From positions 62,001 through 126,000 of the forward strand of contig NZ_QLYZ01000014.1 of NCBI RefSeq assembly GCF_003350325.1: a stretch of 64,000 bases of DNA. The letters run 5' to 3'. Below are positions 54,171 through 63,586 of this stretch, in pieces. Each line of letters opens with the position of its first letter. Positions within the stretch are counted from its first letter, which is position 1. Source of the DNA: Vibrio rhodolitus. Lineage in GTDB: Bacteria > Pseudomonadota > Gammaproteobacteria > Enterobacterales > Vibrionaceae. A model generated the notes under the pieces. The model was not told the origin of the DNA, ran no database searches, and worked only from the letters and a program-made list of their open reading frames with translations. Both the position numbers and the translations under genes were made by a program.

Positions 54171-55178
54171 ATGGATAAGGTGAGATTTATAAGAGCGCTA
54201 GGGTTGAGGAACATTCATTTCAAAGTGATGCAAACTTATCGCTTGCCCGAGAACTCGTTTGGGATTGCAGACTCTGTTTTAGCTAATCCGATGACTCTAA
54301 TCCCCCTTTCGGAAGCGAATTTTTGGTATCAACAATTGGAGGCGAAAACTGGCAATCCAGACATCATCTTGGATGTTGCTGCCGATATTCGCCCTGAAAA
54401 CCTAGGCGCGATGGCAAGGTGGCTCTTCTCCGGGATTGACCTTGCATCGGCGATTCGACGTTTGAACTATGGAATAAGCAGTTTGCAGTCGGGCGCGTAT
54501 TTAACTGCGTCACAGAGTGGTCCAATTATTAAATGGGCGTACCAAAATCCTTTTATATCGCCAGAGAATAAAGCGCATGATGGTGTGCGTGCGGCGATTT
54601 TTATGCTCAAGGTTATTCGACATTATGCTGGTGAAGATTTCATCCCAATGCGCGTTATGCTTCCTGGGACAAGGGAGAATCGTACCAAGTACAGCGATTA
54701 CTTTGCTTGTGATATTGGCTGGAATCATTCTAAAACTGAAGTGTGGTTTTCTTCAGATTTAAGACTCGCGACCAAATCTAAATTGGTTGGTCGAAAGCAG
54801 CAATTGGCAATGAGTTTTTCTGAACTTGATGAGTTTCTCAATATGCCTGAAGCGGGCGATGAGATTAAAGTCATTTATGAAATTCTCAACTACAGCTGTC
54901 ATTATGGCTTTCCAACACTTGAGCGAGTATCCAGCTTAGTGGGGTTATCAACTCAACAGTTTCAACGCCGTTTGCATGCTATAGGGATGAACTTCTCCAA
55001 TATAACCGCTTATGTGCTGAGCAATATTGCCGTTGGTCTGCTTGATAAAGGTGTCAGTATCGAAGAGGTCTCGCAACGCCTTGGCTATCAAAACGTTGCG
55101 AGCTTTAATCGTATGTTCAAAAAGCAGCGGGCATTAACGCCTAAGCAGTTTGTGCAGCGTCTGGAAGAGCTCAGATAG
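54171..55178 (+). CDS. AraC-family transcriptional regulator
   Basis: A 335-residue protein. The N-terminal Arabinose_bd-type domain spans about 15-190. The C-terminal double helix-turn-helix (about 230-330) has LERVSSLVGLSTQQFQRRLHAIG and the family signature VSQRLGYQNVASFNRMFKKQRALTPKQF. It is similar in layout to OruR/ArgR-type AraC regulators. It is divergent from the DUF3302-HlyD operon, its likely target. The 3' end overlaps the convergent YjeH-like gene by 8 bp. Confidence 0.9.
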   Translation: MDKVRFIRALGLRNIHFKVMQTYRLPENSFGIADSVLANPMTLIPLSEANFWYQQLEAKTGNPDIILDVAADIRPENLGAMARWLFSGIDLASAIRRLNYGISSLQSGAYLTASQSGPIIKWAYQNPFISPENKAHDGVRAAIFMLKVIRHYAGEDFIPMRVMLPGTRENRTKYSDYFACDIGWNHSKTEVWFSSDLRLATKSKLVGRKQQLAMSFSELDEFLNMPEAGDEIKVIYEILNYSCHYGFPTLERVSSLVGLSTQQFQRRLHAIGMNFSNITAYVLSNIAVGLLDKGVSIEEVSQRLGYQNVASFNRMFKKQRALTPKQFVQRLEELR

Positions 55179-56427
55179 ACAGCGGTTTGGATTGCTCACT
55201 TGGTTTAATTTTGTAGATTAACAACATAAAAAGAGCGAGAGCATAAAGCATCGACCAACCGACACAGATCATCATGATAGTGCAGGTTAGCAGTGAGAGC
55301 GCGGCAAGCTTCCTCGCTCCGCCGTTTAAAAGTTTGCAGGCTGAGAGCATCGCCATGGAGTAGACTAATATAAATACGCTATTGGCGAGTTTGACAAATA
55401 CTTCAAGGTCAAATTGTGAAATTTCACCAACCACACAGGCACTTAGCAGAACTAAACCAATGACGATGGTTGCATTAGCTGGTGTGCCCGTGGAGGAAAG
55501 TTTGGCTAATCGGCTGTCAGGTTTGTAGTCTCTAGCTTGTGCCCAAAGCATACGAGACAGACTTTGAGTATATAAATTAATACTGGCAAAACATGCAGCA
55601 AAGCCCAGTCCGCTAATCAGCAATTTTGCTTGCGAACCAAACAGAATATTGGACAAATAAGGGATAGAACCAGTATCAAATTGAGCTGCACCATAGGCAT
55701 GATATTTGATAATAACGATAGAACATGCCCAGTATGCAGCGCCTGCAACTATGCAGCCAACCACGATGGCAATTGGGAAGTCGCGTTGTGGTGACTTAAA
55801 TTCCTCACCCATATGAGCAAAGGCTTCAATACCAACAAAGCACCAAAACATCACCGAGAGCGCGCTACCGATCAAAAGTAGGTCACCAGTGCTGATCGCG
55901 GGCATGGCAATATCATTTGCATTGATATCGCCAAACCACCACAGCGCAGTGACTAAGGCAAAAATACTTAAAGCAATCACGGTTTGTATCCGCCCGGAGG
56001 TTTTTGCTCCGGACAAGTTTACCATCACCAACAGGAAAACAGTTATCGCTTGGACGATTAACGGGTGCTTAAGCTGTCCAGGTAACAGTGGTTGCAAGAA
56101 TCCAGCTGCCAGCGCGACAGCCGCAGGGACTCCCACTGGGATAACGCTAAGAAAAAGCCATGCAATGCTTTTTTCTAACCGTTGATTAAACGCGAGGCGA
56201 ACGAAATAAGCCGTGCCTCCGGCGTTGGGGTAATTTTTCCCTAGCACGGCAAAGGTGAGTGCTACTGGACAAATAGCAATGAGAAGTGCCGCCCATGCCC
56301 ATAATGAGTGCGCTCCGGCAATACCAGCAGCGATAGCGGGCACCATAAATAGCCCTGTCCCCAATAAGGTAGTCGAGAGCTGCCCGATGCCAGACACAAG
56401 CGTGATTTCTTTTTTTAGCTGCGCCAT
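55171..56427 (-). CDS. yjeH: APC-family amino-acid exporter, YjeH-like
   Basis: A 418-residue inner-membrane protein with about 12 helices. STTLLGTGLFMVPAIAAGIAG near the N-terminus and LSVMFWCFVGIEAFAHMGEEFKSPQRDFP in the middle match E. coli YjeH, an exporter of L-methionine and branched-chain amino acids. Divergent from an Lrp/AsnC-type regulator 288 bp away, which likely senses an amino acid and controls it. It overlaps the AraC gene's end by 8 bp. Confidence 0.88.
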   Translation of the reverse strand: MAQLKKEITLVSGIGQLSTTLLGTGLFMVPAIAAGIAGAHSLWAWAALLIAICPVALTFAVLGKNYPNAGGTAYFVRLAFNQRLEKSIAWLFLSVIPVGVPAAVALAAGFLQPLLPGQLKHPLIVQAITVFLLVMVNLSGAKTSGRIQTVIALSIFALVTALWWFGDINANDIAMPAISTGDLLLIGSALSVMFWCFVGIEAFAHMGEEFKSPQRDFPIAIVVGCIVAGAAYWACSIVIIKYHAYGAAQFDTGSIPYLSNILFGSQAKLLISGLGFAACFASINLYTQSLSRMLWAQARDYKPDSRLAKLSSTGTPANATIVIGLVLLSACVVGEISQFDLEVFVKLANSVFILVYSMAMLSACKLLNGGARKLAALSLLTCTIMMICVGWSMLYALALFMLLIYKIKPSEQSKPLSI

Positions 56428-56714
56428 CTTGCGTGATTAACTCCATTAATCATCGCTCAAACCATCCAGTGCCTATTACCGATGAATCGTGTCAGTTCGA
56501 CAGTTTGATCTTCCATTAGTTATGTATACGAATAGATTACGCCTATTTATTGTATGGGTCATTAGGCAAAGTGTGCGATAAAGCCGTCAAAATGATGGTT
56601 TTATCTAAGAATTTAGTCACTTTGACGGGTTCAATACGTTTGCTATTTGGGTATGATGCAAAGTAAATGTATTTAGCAATCAAGTACGCCGCGTGATAGG
56701 GAAAGATAGGTAAT

Positions 56715-57164
56715 ATGGATCAGTTTGATGAAAAGATTCTTACGTTATTAAAACAGGATGCGCGCCTGTCGGTGAGTGAACTTGCCAAGCAGGTTAACTT
56801 ATCTCGCTCTGCGGTAACCGCCAGAATCAAAAAGTTGGAAAAACAAGGCACGATATTGGGCTATCACGCCAACGTCGCTAGCAACGATAATGCTGTGGTG
56901 ATTAAAGCCTATTTGGCATTAAAGTTCGATACATCAAGTTCTACCCACCATTGTGAGTCTTATGCCGCGCAGATCTACGAAATAGAAGGCGTTAAATGGA
57001 GCCATGCCATCAGTGGTGAAACTGATATGATGCTCTATGTTGAAGTGAGTACGATGGAGCAACTCAATAGTATTCGTAACCAGTTGCATCAGATCCCAGA
57101 GCTCCATCAGTTAACTACCCATACCGTGCTAACCGAATTTTTTAATACTTTACGCCATGGTTAA
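56715..57164 (+). CDS. Lrp/AsnC-family regulator
   Basis: A 149-residue protein. An N-terminal winged helix-turn-helix (DEKILTLLKQDARLSVSELAKQVNLSRSAVTARIKKLEKQGTI) precedes an RAM ligand-binding domain (ISGETDMMLYVEV). Divergent from the YjeH-like exporter, so probably its amino-acid-responsive regulator. Overlaps the following LysR gene by 8 bp. Confidence 0.92.
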   Translation: MDQFDEKILTLLKQDARLSVSELAKQVNLSRSAVTARIKKLEKQGTILGYHANVASNDNAVVIKAYLALKFDTSSSTHHCESYAAQIYEIEGVKWSHAISGETDMMLYVEVSTMEQLNSIRNQLHQIPELHQLTTHTVLTEFFNTLRHG

Positions 57165-58077
57165 TCATATTAATCTTAATTTACTGCGTTCTTTACAAGT
57201 ACTGCTTGAAGAATGCCACGTGAGCCGCGCGGCAATGAGACTTCATTTAACGCAATCAGCAGTGAGTCGTCAGCTTTCTCAGTTACGAGAGCTTTGTGAT
57301 GATCCGCTTTTAGTGCGTAGTGGTAACCAACTGGTGGCAACGCCTCGCGCGCTGACGCTGCTCCAGCGTGTTAATCAAGTGCTGCAACAAGCGGACGAAC
57401 TTTTTAATGACGCACCGTTTGACCCCGCGACTTGGCAACAAGAGTTCGTATTTGCCTCCAGTGATTATGTTGCGCAGTTTATTGTGCCGCAGATCATCCC
57501 AATTCTTGGGCAGCAAGCGTCGATGGTTGATTTTAGCTATCGATTGTGGCAGCAAGAGTATTTACATAATATGCAACAGCTTGGTATCGACCTCGCTTCA
57601 ACTATGCTGCCTGAAGCACCTAGCCATCTATCTAGTATCAAACTCGGCGAAGATAAGTCGGTCTGTTTAATGCGCAGCGATCATCCTCTAAATCAAACTA
57701 GCAGTTGGACTGCCGAGGACGTAGTTAGCTTTCCTCATTTGCGTGTGACGGGGGGAGGTGATAAAGACACTCACGCTGATATCGCTTTGCAAAAATTAGG
57801 TTTGCAGCGTCGCATTGCAGTCAAAGTGCCATTTTTTACCACCGCGGTAAAAGTGTTGGAAGAGACAGATCTTTTGATGATTGTGCCTGCTCATATTGCA
57901 AAAAACCTTGCGAAAGAGACCCATTTAGTGGCTCGCCGTCTGCCTTTTGAATGCCCAACTCATCGATACTGGTTAATGTGGCATCCGCGCTTTGATCAAG
58001 ATAAAGGGCATGAGTGGATGAGGCAGCAAGTGTTGCAAGTTATGCGCATATCACCAAAATCGATTCAAATTGATTAG
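57157..58077 (+). CDS. LysR-family transcriptional regulator
   Basis: A 306-residue protein. The N-terminal helix-turn-helix (LLRSLQVLLEECHVSRAAMRLHLTQSAVSRQLSQLR, about 5-65) is followed by the inducer-binding domain. Its start lies within the end of the Lrp gene, so the two regulators are translationally coupled. The LysE-type exporter 101 bp downstream is a plausible target. Inducer unknown. Confidence 0.92.
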   Translation: MVNHINLNLLRSLQVLLEECHVSRAAMRLHLTQSAVSRQLSQLRELCDDPLLVRSGNQLVATPRALTLLQRVNQVLQQADELFNDAPFDPATWQQEFVFASSDYVAQFIVPQIIPILGQQASMVDFSYRLWQQEYLHNMQQLGIDLASTMLPEAPSHLSSIKLGEDKSVCLMRSDHPLNQTSSWTAEDVVSFPHLRVTGGGDKDTHADIALQKLGLQRRIAVKVPFFTTAVKVLEETDLLMIVPAHIAKNLAKETHLVARRLPFECPTHRYWLMWHPRFDQDKGHEWMRQQVLQVMRISPKSIQID

Positions 58078-58178
58078 CAATATGATTTGGAGTCATGGCT
58101 GCTATGATTAAGTTTGATTTCAAATCATCACCTATCCAAGCTAACTTAGCGTTATCCATTTTTTCTAAGTAACTTATT

Positions 58179-58793
58179 ATGACAGTGACAGTTTGGCTTT
58201 CTCTTTTTTTGGTGTGCTTACTTGGGGCGATGTCGCCGGGTCCTAGTTTAGCCGTGGTAGCAAAACACAGCTTGGCAGGCGGACGAGCGAACGGCTTCGC
58301 CACCGCTTGGGCACACGCTTTGGGCATTGGAATTTATGCCTTTATTACTTTGATTGGACTTGCGGTGGTTTTACAGCAATCTCCATTGCTGTTTAAGTCG
58401 ATAAGTTATGCTGGGGCATTTTACTTAGCTTATCTTGGCTATAACGCGATACGTTCGAAAGGCGGCGTGGCAGCTAAACTTGAGTCTGGTGAACAAACCA
58501 CATTAATGCAGTCAGCTCGAGAAGGCTTTTTGATTTCGATTCTTAGCCCTAAGATTGCCTTGTTTTTTATCGCATTGTTTAGTCAGTTTATTGCTGTTGG
58601 TAGTGACTTTGCGAGTAAGTCAGTGATCGTGCTAACGCCTCTGATTGTGGATGGCTTATGGTACACCATTATTACTTTATTGCTCTCAAGTCCTAAGCTT
58701 ATTGATAAAATACGCAGTCAAGCACAGTTGATCGATAGACTTTCTGGCATCATTCTTATTTTGTTAGCTATCCGCGTTGTATACACCGTTTAA
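58179..58793 (+). CDS. LysE/RhtB-family amino-acid exporter
   Basis: A 204-residue protein with about six TM helices and the family motif GAMSPGPSLAVVAKHSLAGGRANG near the N-terminus. It exports amino acids or homoserine-lactone-like compounds; substrate unknown. Located 5 nt upstream of the Gfo/Idh gene, so they are probably one transcript, and downstream of Lrp and LysR regulators. Confidence 0.9.
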   Translation: MTVTVWLSLFLVCLLGAMSPGPSLAVVAKHSLAGGRANGFATAWAHALGIGIYAFITLIGLAVVLQQSPLLFKSISYAGAFYLAYLGYNAIRSKGGVAAKLESGEQTTLMQSAREGFLISILSPKIALFFIALFSQFIAVGSDFASKSVIVLTPLIVDGLWYTIITLLLSSPKLIDKIRSQAQLIDRLSGIILILLAIRVVYTV

Positions 58794-58798
58794 AAGTT

Positions 58799-59791
58799 AT
58801 GATTAGACTTGCTGTTATAGGAACAAACTGGATTACCGACCAGTTTATCGAGGCTGCCCTTGCTAGTGGGCAATACCAACTCAGTGCAATTTATTCTCGT
58901 TCACTAGAGAGCGCCAAGGCATTTGCGGCAAAGTACGCCAACTTGTCACCTTTGCCAGTACTATTTGATGACTTAGCTGCTTTGGCGACCTATGCTGACG
59001 TTGATGTGGTTTATATCGCCAGTCCCAACTCATTTCATGCACCACAAGCGATGCAAATAATGAAGGCTGGTAAGCATGTTATTTGTGAAAAACCGCTAGC
59101 GGCGAATGAAACTCTCGCCAAGGAGATGTTTGCTGTTGCGGAGCAAAATGGCGTGATTTTGTATGAGGCGTTTATGTCGATGCATACGCCAAACTTCAAA
59201 GTACTGCAATCAAAGCTGGCTGAGATTGGTCCGATTACTAAAGCGTTTATTAGCTATTGTCAGTACTCATCTCGCTATCCGAAATATCTAGCGGGTGAGA
59301 ACCCAAATACATTTAATCCGAATTTTGCTAATGGCTCAATAATGGATATTGGCTTCTATTGCCTTTCATCTGCGGTGGAACTGTTTGGCGAACCATCCAG
59401 CGTAGTCGCCCAAGCCCAATTACTAGACTCTGGTGTGGACGGCAGTGGCAGTGTGATGCTCAAGTATGATGGTTTTGAAGTTGTTCTACAGCACTCTAAA
59501 ACCAGTGATTCTAAATTACCTAGTGAAATCCAAGGTGAGGAAGGTGTGCTGCATGTAGAAATGATTTCTACAGGGCAAAAAGTCTCACAGCAACTGCGTG
59601 GGCAGCCTTGGCAAGATTTGACCCAAGAGCAGCACCCAAACCCAATGTATTACGAAACGCTCGATTTTGCCGAGCATTTCTATAATAATCAAACCAACCC
59701 AGCTCGTACTCAGCGCTCTTTGCTGGTTGCGAAGTTGTTGACGGAGATCCGTCGTCAAACTGGTGTTGTTTTTCCACAAGATAAAGAATAA
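58799..59791 (+). CDS. Gfo/Idh/MocA-family oxidoreductase
   Basis: A 330-residue protein. An N-terminal Rossmann fold (LAVIGTNWITDQFIEA; the usual third Gly is changed) is followed by the family motif VICEKPLAANE (Glu-Lys-Pro). The C-terminal alpha/beta domain has DIGFYCLSSAVELFG with the conserved Asp and aromatic residues. It oxidises or reduces a sugar, inositol or similar substrate with NAD(P). Linked to the LysE gene; substrate unknown. Confidence 0.88.
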   Translation: MIRLAVIGTNWITDQFIEAALASGQYQLSAIYSRSLESAKAFAAKYANLSPLPVLFDDLAALATYADVDVVYIASPNSFHAPQAMQIMKAGKHVICEKPLAANETLAKEMFAVAEQNGVILYEAFMSMHTPNFKVLQSKLAEIGPITKAFISYCQYSSRYPKYLAGENPNTFNPNFANGSIMDIGFYCLSSAVELFGEPSSVVAQAQLLDSGVDGSGSVMLKYDGFEVVLQHSKTSDSKLPSEIQGEEGVLHVEMISTGQKVSQQLRGQPWQDLTQEQHPNPMYYETLDFAEHFYNNQTNPARTQRSLLVAKLLTEIRRQTGVVFPQDKE

Positions 59792-59805
59792 GTAGAGAAA
59801 TACCA

Positions 59806-60207
59806 ATGCAAGCAGAAGTAAAATGGATTGAGGATTTTAAGTTCCTAGGTCAGTCTCAATCTGGTCACTCTATTGTGATGGACGGCAATGGTGGTGCGAC
59901 CGCGCCTAGCCCAATGGAAATGGTGTTAATGGCAGCGGGTGGTTGCAGCTCAGTGGATGTGGTTGATGGGCTTAAACAAGCAGGCAAAACAGTTCATTCC
60001 TGTGTTGCAAAGCTAACCACGGAACGCCGCGAAACGCCGCCAAGAATCTTTACTGCAGTAAATATTCACTTTGAAGTCTCAGGTGAAGAGCTAGATGAAG
60101 AAACGGTAGAGCAGGTGACCTCAGCGTCGCTAGAGAAGTACTGTTCAGTATGTCTAATGCTTGCTGAGGGTGTAAAAATGACCCATAGCTGGGAAATCGT
60201 TGCTTAG
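59806..60207 (+). CDS. yhfA: OsmC-family protein, YhfA-like
   Basis: A 133-residue protein with the OsmC redox layout: first Cys in MAAGGCSSVDVVDGLKQAG and the second in EKYCSVCLMLAEG. The sequence pattern (APSPMEMVLMAAGGCS, ITTERRE-type strand) matches E. coli YhfA, an uncharacterised member of the organic-hydroperoxide-reductase superfamily. The start lies 14 nt after the Gfo/Idh gene. Confidence 0.88.
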   Translation: MQAEVKWIEDFKFLGQSQSGHSIVMDGNGGATAPSPMEMVLMAAGGCSSVDVVDGLKQAGKTVHSCVAKLTTERRETPPRIFTAVNIHFEVSGEELDEETVEQVTSASLEKYCSVCLMLAEGVKMTHSWEIVA

Positions 60208-60230
60208 AGAGCATTTCCTCAATTGCACAA

Positions 60231-60257
60231 AGCCGAGATTGATTCTCGGCTTTTTTA
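60231..60257 (+). terminator. Terminator of yhfA
   Basis: 8-bp stem AGCCGAGA / TCTCGGCT with a 5-nt loop and a run of six Ts. Confidence 0.88.
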
Positions 60258-60279
60258 TCAATTCAAGACGCTATTGATC

Positions 60280-60801
60280 TTAAGGTCTGATTTCGATCGG
60301 AGTCCCAACTTTAACGAGCGATAAAAACTCGTCCATCTCTTCATTGCTGAGGGCGATGCAACCATCCGTCCAGTCAAAACTCTGCACAAATTTACTGGGT
60401 CTTCTTTCGCCGTTTTTTTGTCCATGGATCTTAATATTGCCACCAGGGTTTAGGTTCAAACGGCTTGCTTTGGCAAGGTCTTGCTCATTCGGGTAACTGA
60501 TGTGAATAGAGCGGTAAAACTGCGAATCTTCCATGACATATTCCAGTTTGTAAACGCCTTCAGGTGTACGTTGATCGCCTTCATAACGTTTGTGACCTAG
60601 TGGTCTTTTTCCTAGCGCGATACGAAATTCACGCACAACCTTATCGTTATCTAGCAGGTAAAGTCGGCGTTTTGATTTATCCACCGTCACTTTGTTTACT
60701 GTAATTTCGTCCTCTATAACCTTGTCAAAAGTGAAAGGGTATTGCTCGGCAAAAGCACTGGAGGAGAAGATAAGCATCAATATCGATAGCAGCAATTTCA
60801 T
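60280..60801 (-). CDS. L,D-transpeptidase family protein (YkuD domain)
   Basis: A 173-residue periplasmic protein with a signal peptide (ending SSAFA). The YkuD catalytic motif is present: His in IKIHGQ and the nucleophile Cys in WTDGCIALS. It forms or cleaves 3-3 crosslinks or attaches proteins to peptidoglycan; the short length matches small catalytic-only members. There is no operon partner. Confidence 0.87.
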   Translation of the reverse strand: MKLLLSILMLIFSSSAFAEQYPFTFDKVIEDEITVNKVTVDKSKRRLYLLDNDKVVREFRIALGKRPLGHKRYEGDQRTPEGVYKLEYVMEDSQFYRSIHISYPNEQDLAKASRLNLNPGGNIKIHGQKNGERRPSKFVQSFDWTDGCIALSNEEMDEFLSLVKVGTPIEIRP

Positions 60802-61141
60802 TTTTATTTGGTTTCGTATGTATTGTTAGTGTTCGCTCGGTGAGTGACCGCTTGTTCGCGCGCCAATCATAACTGCACAGCGAAACAATGAATAGCGGTT
60901 TGTTTGGTTGCTAGCGCTTACTGTCAAGCGGGTTTTGTCCAAGGCAATACATCAATCATAGTTGAGTGTAGAGAAATAGAAATAAGATCAAAAAGATGTC
61001 GTACCAATCAGGTCTTGTTCACCAAGCGAAAAGGAAGTGCGAGTGAGTTAACAGCATGTCCTTAATTTCATTTGATTGCATATGCTTAAATGATAATTTT
61101 GCACTGATAGTTGGTAAAAGTTAACCATAGTTAAGGTAAGC
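60802..61141. other. Intergenic region, no gene seen
   Basis: 340 bp between divergently oriented genes. It contains the start-proximal regions of both, and I see no repeat, RNA gene or other structure in it. Confidence 0.4.
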
Positions 61142-63265
61142 ATGTTCGCTCGGTCATTACTCAAAGAGATTATGTCAGCTAGGAATCATAAGTTACTAGC
61201 CAACGCCATGTTTGATCACCTCGAGAAGCTGATTGAAGCAGAGTCGATCTCGATCTTTACTGATCAAGAGCTCCGTGGCGGACAACAATCAATTTATCAA
61301 CGAGGAGAGCCTAGCCAACCTTCAGCAATGCCGGATTGCTTTTGGTCATGGGCGGCGCAGTTTGATACCAGCGATGGCTTACTGCCGCTCTCTATCGCTT
61401 CTCATGAAATTGAAGCGCTCGCGAAAGAAGGCTTCTCAAGCTATATCTTTGTCTTGGATAACAATAGCAATACTCGAACCTACCTTTTTATTGAACAAGT
61501 CGACTCCTACCATGTTACCAAAGCCAGTGAAGATAACTCCTTAGACATAATGCAAGTTGTTGCTTCAAGGTGGCAGTGCTTACGTGCGGAATTGGAGGCG
61601 AGTCGTGAATACCGTCAGCGAGATATTAAAGAAGCCAAATACCTTGATGTGATTCAGCAGCGCGAACAATTTATTGAAGACATGAAATTGGTGCAGAAGA
61701 TCGCTGTTGATATATCTAATCCTGAAACATTAGATGAATTGCATCGCTTTGCGGTTGAGGCTATTCGAGAGTTGCTTGGCTTCGACCGAGCGGCGTTTAT
61801 GTTGCTTGATATTAAAAAGCGTTGTTTTAGCGGAACTTATGGCACTGATGAAGATGGGAAAACCAACGACATTCATCACACACAATATGATCTTCACCAG
61901 CTTGAGGAAGAGTATGTCAACGCGCTTTTTGAGGGGCAAGATAGCTTAGTTGTGCTTGAGGATGCCCCTTTATACAACGACGGTTCGGTTATTGGTCAGG
62001 GTTGGAATGGTATGCTGATCCTGCGTGATGGAGAGGAAACAATTGGTTGGATCGCTTTAGATAACTATATCAATCGCGCATCGATTACTTCTTACCAAAA
62101 ACAGATGCTGGAGTCTTTTGGGTCACTGCTAGCACAAATCTATATCCGTAAGCGACAAGAACAAAACGTTAGAATGCTGCATGCCAGTATGGTCGAATTA
62201 TCGCGCTGCATGACCGTTCGGGATGTATGTAAATCGGCAGTGACTTTTGGGATCAAACGCTTGGGGATTGATCGCATAGCGGTATTCTTAACCGATGAAA
62301 ACTGCTCTTATATGCAAGGCACTTGGGGGACTGACATTCATGGTAATGTCGTCGATGAGTCCTATTATCGCAGTGAGTTAGTTGATCGAACCATTGTAAA
62401 TAACGCTCGTTCCAACCCCAATGAAGTGGTGTTTGAAGAATCTGTCCCTATTTACCATGACTTCCATATTGTTGGCTTTGGATGGACAGCGATGACCATG
62501 CTAACCAGCAGTAGTGGTGAACCAGTAGCCTTTATCGCAGCAGACAACTTAATTCGCCGCTCTCCCCTGACTCATCAACTGCGAGAAATGATCCGCATGT
62601 TTGCCTCAAACTTAACCGAGGTTTTGATGCGAACGCGCGCGCAAGAAGCGGTGCATGAATTAAACGAAACCCTTGAAATGGAAGTGAAGGCACGAACTAG
62701 AGAGTTGCAACAAGCTAACGAACAGCTCGAAATCATGGCTCGTATGGATCCGCTTACTCGCTTAGGTAATCGGCGAATGCTTGAATCTGTGCTGGAAAGA
62801 GTCTGTTTAAGCGCTGAGGCAGGCGAGGAGACTTTTGCTCTTATCTTAGTGGATATCGATCACTTTGGGCTTTACAACAATTGCTACGGGCATATGCAAG
62901 GTGATATTGCTTTGATGCGAGTCGGCAGCATACTAAAAGCGCGAGCGGATGTTTCAAATGAAGTCTTTTGTCGTATCGGCGGGGAAGAGTTTGCGCTATT
63001 GCTAGTTAACCAGCCTTATCAAGCTGTTGCTGAAATGGCAGAGAAAATCCGCGCCAGCATCGAAGAAGAAGGTATTGCACACCAAGACAATGAATCTAGA
63101 GGAGTGTTAACGGTTTCGGTTGGTTACACTGTCACTAAGCTTGAACGGCAAGCTTTCAATTTTGATACCCTCTATCATCAAGCTGACCAAGCGCTCTACC
63201 GTGCTAAAGCGAATGGTCGAAATCAAATTGCGAGTTATACCCAAGAAGTTGAGCTATTAAAATAA
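61142..63265 (+). CDS. GAF-GAF-GGDEF diguanylate cyclase
   Basis: A 707-residue cytoplasmic protein. An unassigned N-terminal region (about 1-165) is followed by two tandem GAF-like domains (about 180-335 and 355-500; the repeated pattern GTYGTDEDG and GTWGTDIHG shows their internal duplication), a coiled coil (about 505-540) and a GGDEF domain with the active-site variant GGEEF at 613-617. The preceding inhibitory I-site RxxD is absent (VSNE at that position), so product inhibition is probably lost. It should make c-di-GMP in response to a ligand. No signal peptide or TM helix. Confidence 0.9.
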   Translation: MFARSLLKEIMSARNHKLLANAMFDHLEKLIEAESISIFTDQELRGGQQSIYQRGEPSQPSAMPDCFWSWAAQFDTSDGLLPLSIASHEIEALAKEGFSSYIFVLDNNSNTRTYLFIEQVDSYHVTKASEDNSLDIMQVVASRWQCLRAELEASREYRQRDIKEAKYLDVIQQREQFIEDMKLVQKIAVDISNPETLDELHRFAVEAIRELLGFDRAAFMLLDIKKRCFSGTYGTDEDGKTNDIHHTQYDLHQLEEEYVNALFEGQDSLVVLEDAPLYNDGSVIGQGWNGMLILRDGEETIGWIALDNYINRASITSYQKQMLESFGSLLAQIYIRKRQEQNVRMLHASMVELSRCMTVRDVCKSAVTFGIKRLGIDRIAVFLTDENCSYMQGTWGTDIHGNVVDESYYRSELVDRTIVNNARSNPNEVVFEESVPIYHDFHIVGFGWTAMTMLTSSSGEPVAFIAADNLIRRSPLTHQLREMIRMFASNLTEVLMRTRAQEAVHELNETLEMEVKARTRELQQANEQLEIMARMDPLTRLGNRRMLESVLERVCLSAEAGEETFALILVDIDHFGLYNNCYGHMQGDIALMRVGSILKARADVSNEVFCRIGGEEFALLLVNQPYQAVAEMAEKIRASIEEEGIAHQDNESRGVLTVSVGYTVTKLERQAFNFDTLYHQADQALYRAKANGRNQIASYTQEVELLK

Positions 63266-63292
63266 AATCAGCAGCCAGAGGCTGCTGATTTA
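63265..63292 (+). terminator. Terminator of the GGDEF gene
   Basis: Stem AAATCAGCAGCC / GGCTGCTGATTT with a small AGA loop directly after the stop codon. The right side overlaps the stop of the small minus-strand gene. Confidence 0.75.
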
Positions 63293-63457
63293 AGGAAAGA
63301 TAGAAAAAATATCGCTCGCGGTATAACCATATTGCTTTAAGACCTCAATAGCCTCTTTTCTGCTATCTGCGGTCACTTTAAGCTCCACGATTTTTTCGCC
63401 ATCAAAATAGAGTATTCGATAATAATTGTCTAATTGCTCTTTTTTAACTGCAGACAT
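63290..63457 (-). CDS. Small conserved-looking protein, 55 residues
   Basis: ATG 63457, with GGGGAG 5 nt upstream, opens a 55-codon frame. The protein (starting MSAVKKEQLDNYYRILYFDG) has two or three predicted strands and a helix, with a short ILYFDGEKIVELKVTADSRKEAIEVL core like a small alpha/beta fold. It is soluble with no signal peptide. Codon use and the good ribosome binding site favour a real gene. It is convergent with the GGDEF gene and shares its terminator region. Function unknown. Confidence 0.6.
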   Translation of the reverse strand: MSAVKKEQLDNYYRILYFDGEKIVELKVTADSRKEAIEVLKQYGYTASDIFSIFP

Positions 63458-63586
63458 GCCACTCCCCATAGAATTACCGCTAATGATAATCCTCTTAATT
63501 ATAGAAGGATACTCGCATAAGCGGCAAAGCTTCGCCGATTATTAAATAATATGCAAAAATTATTCCCTTTAAGGCATGCTATATGA

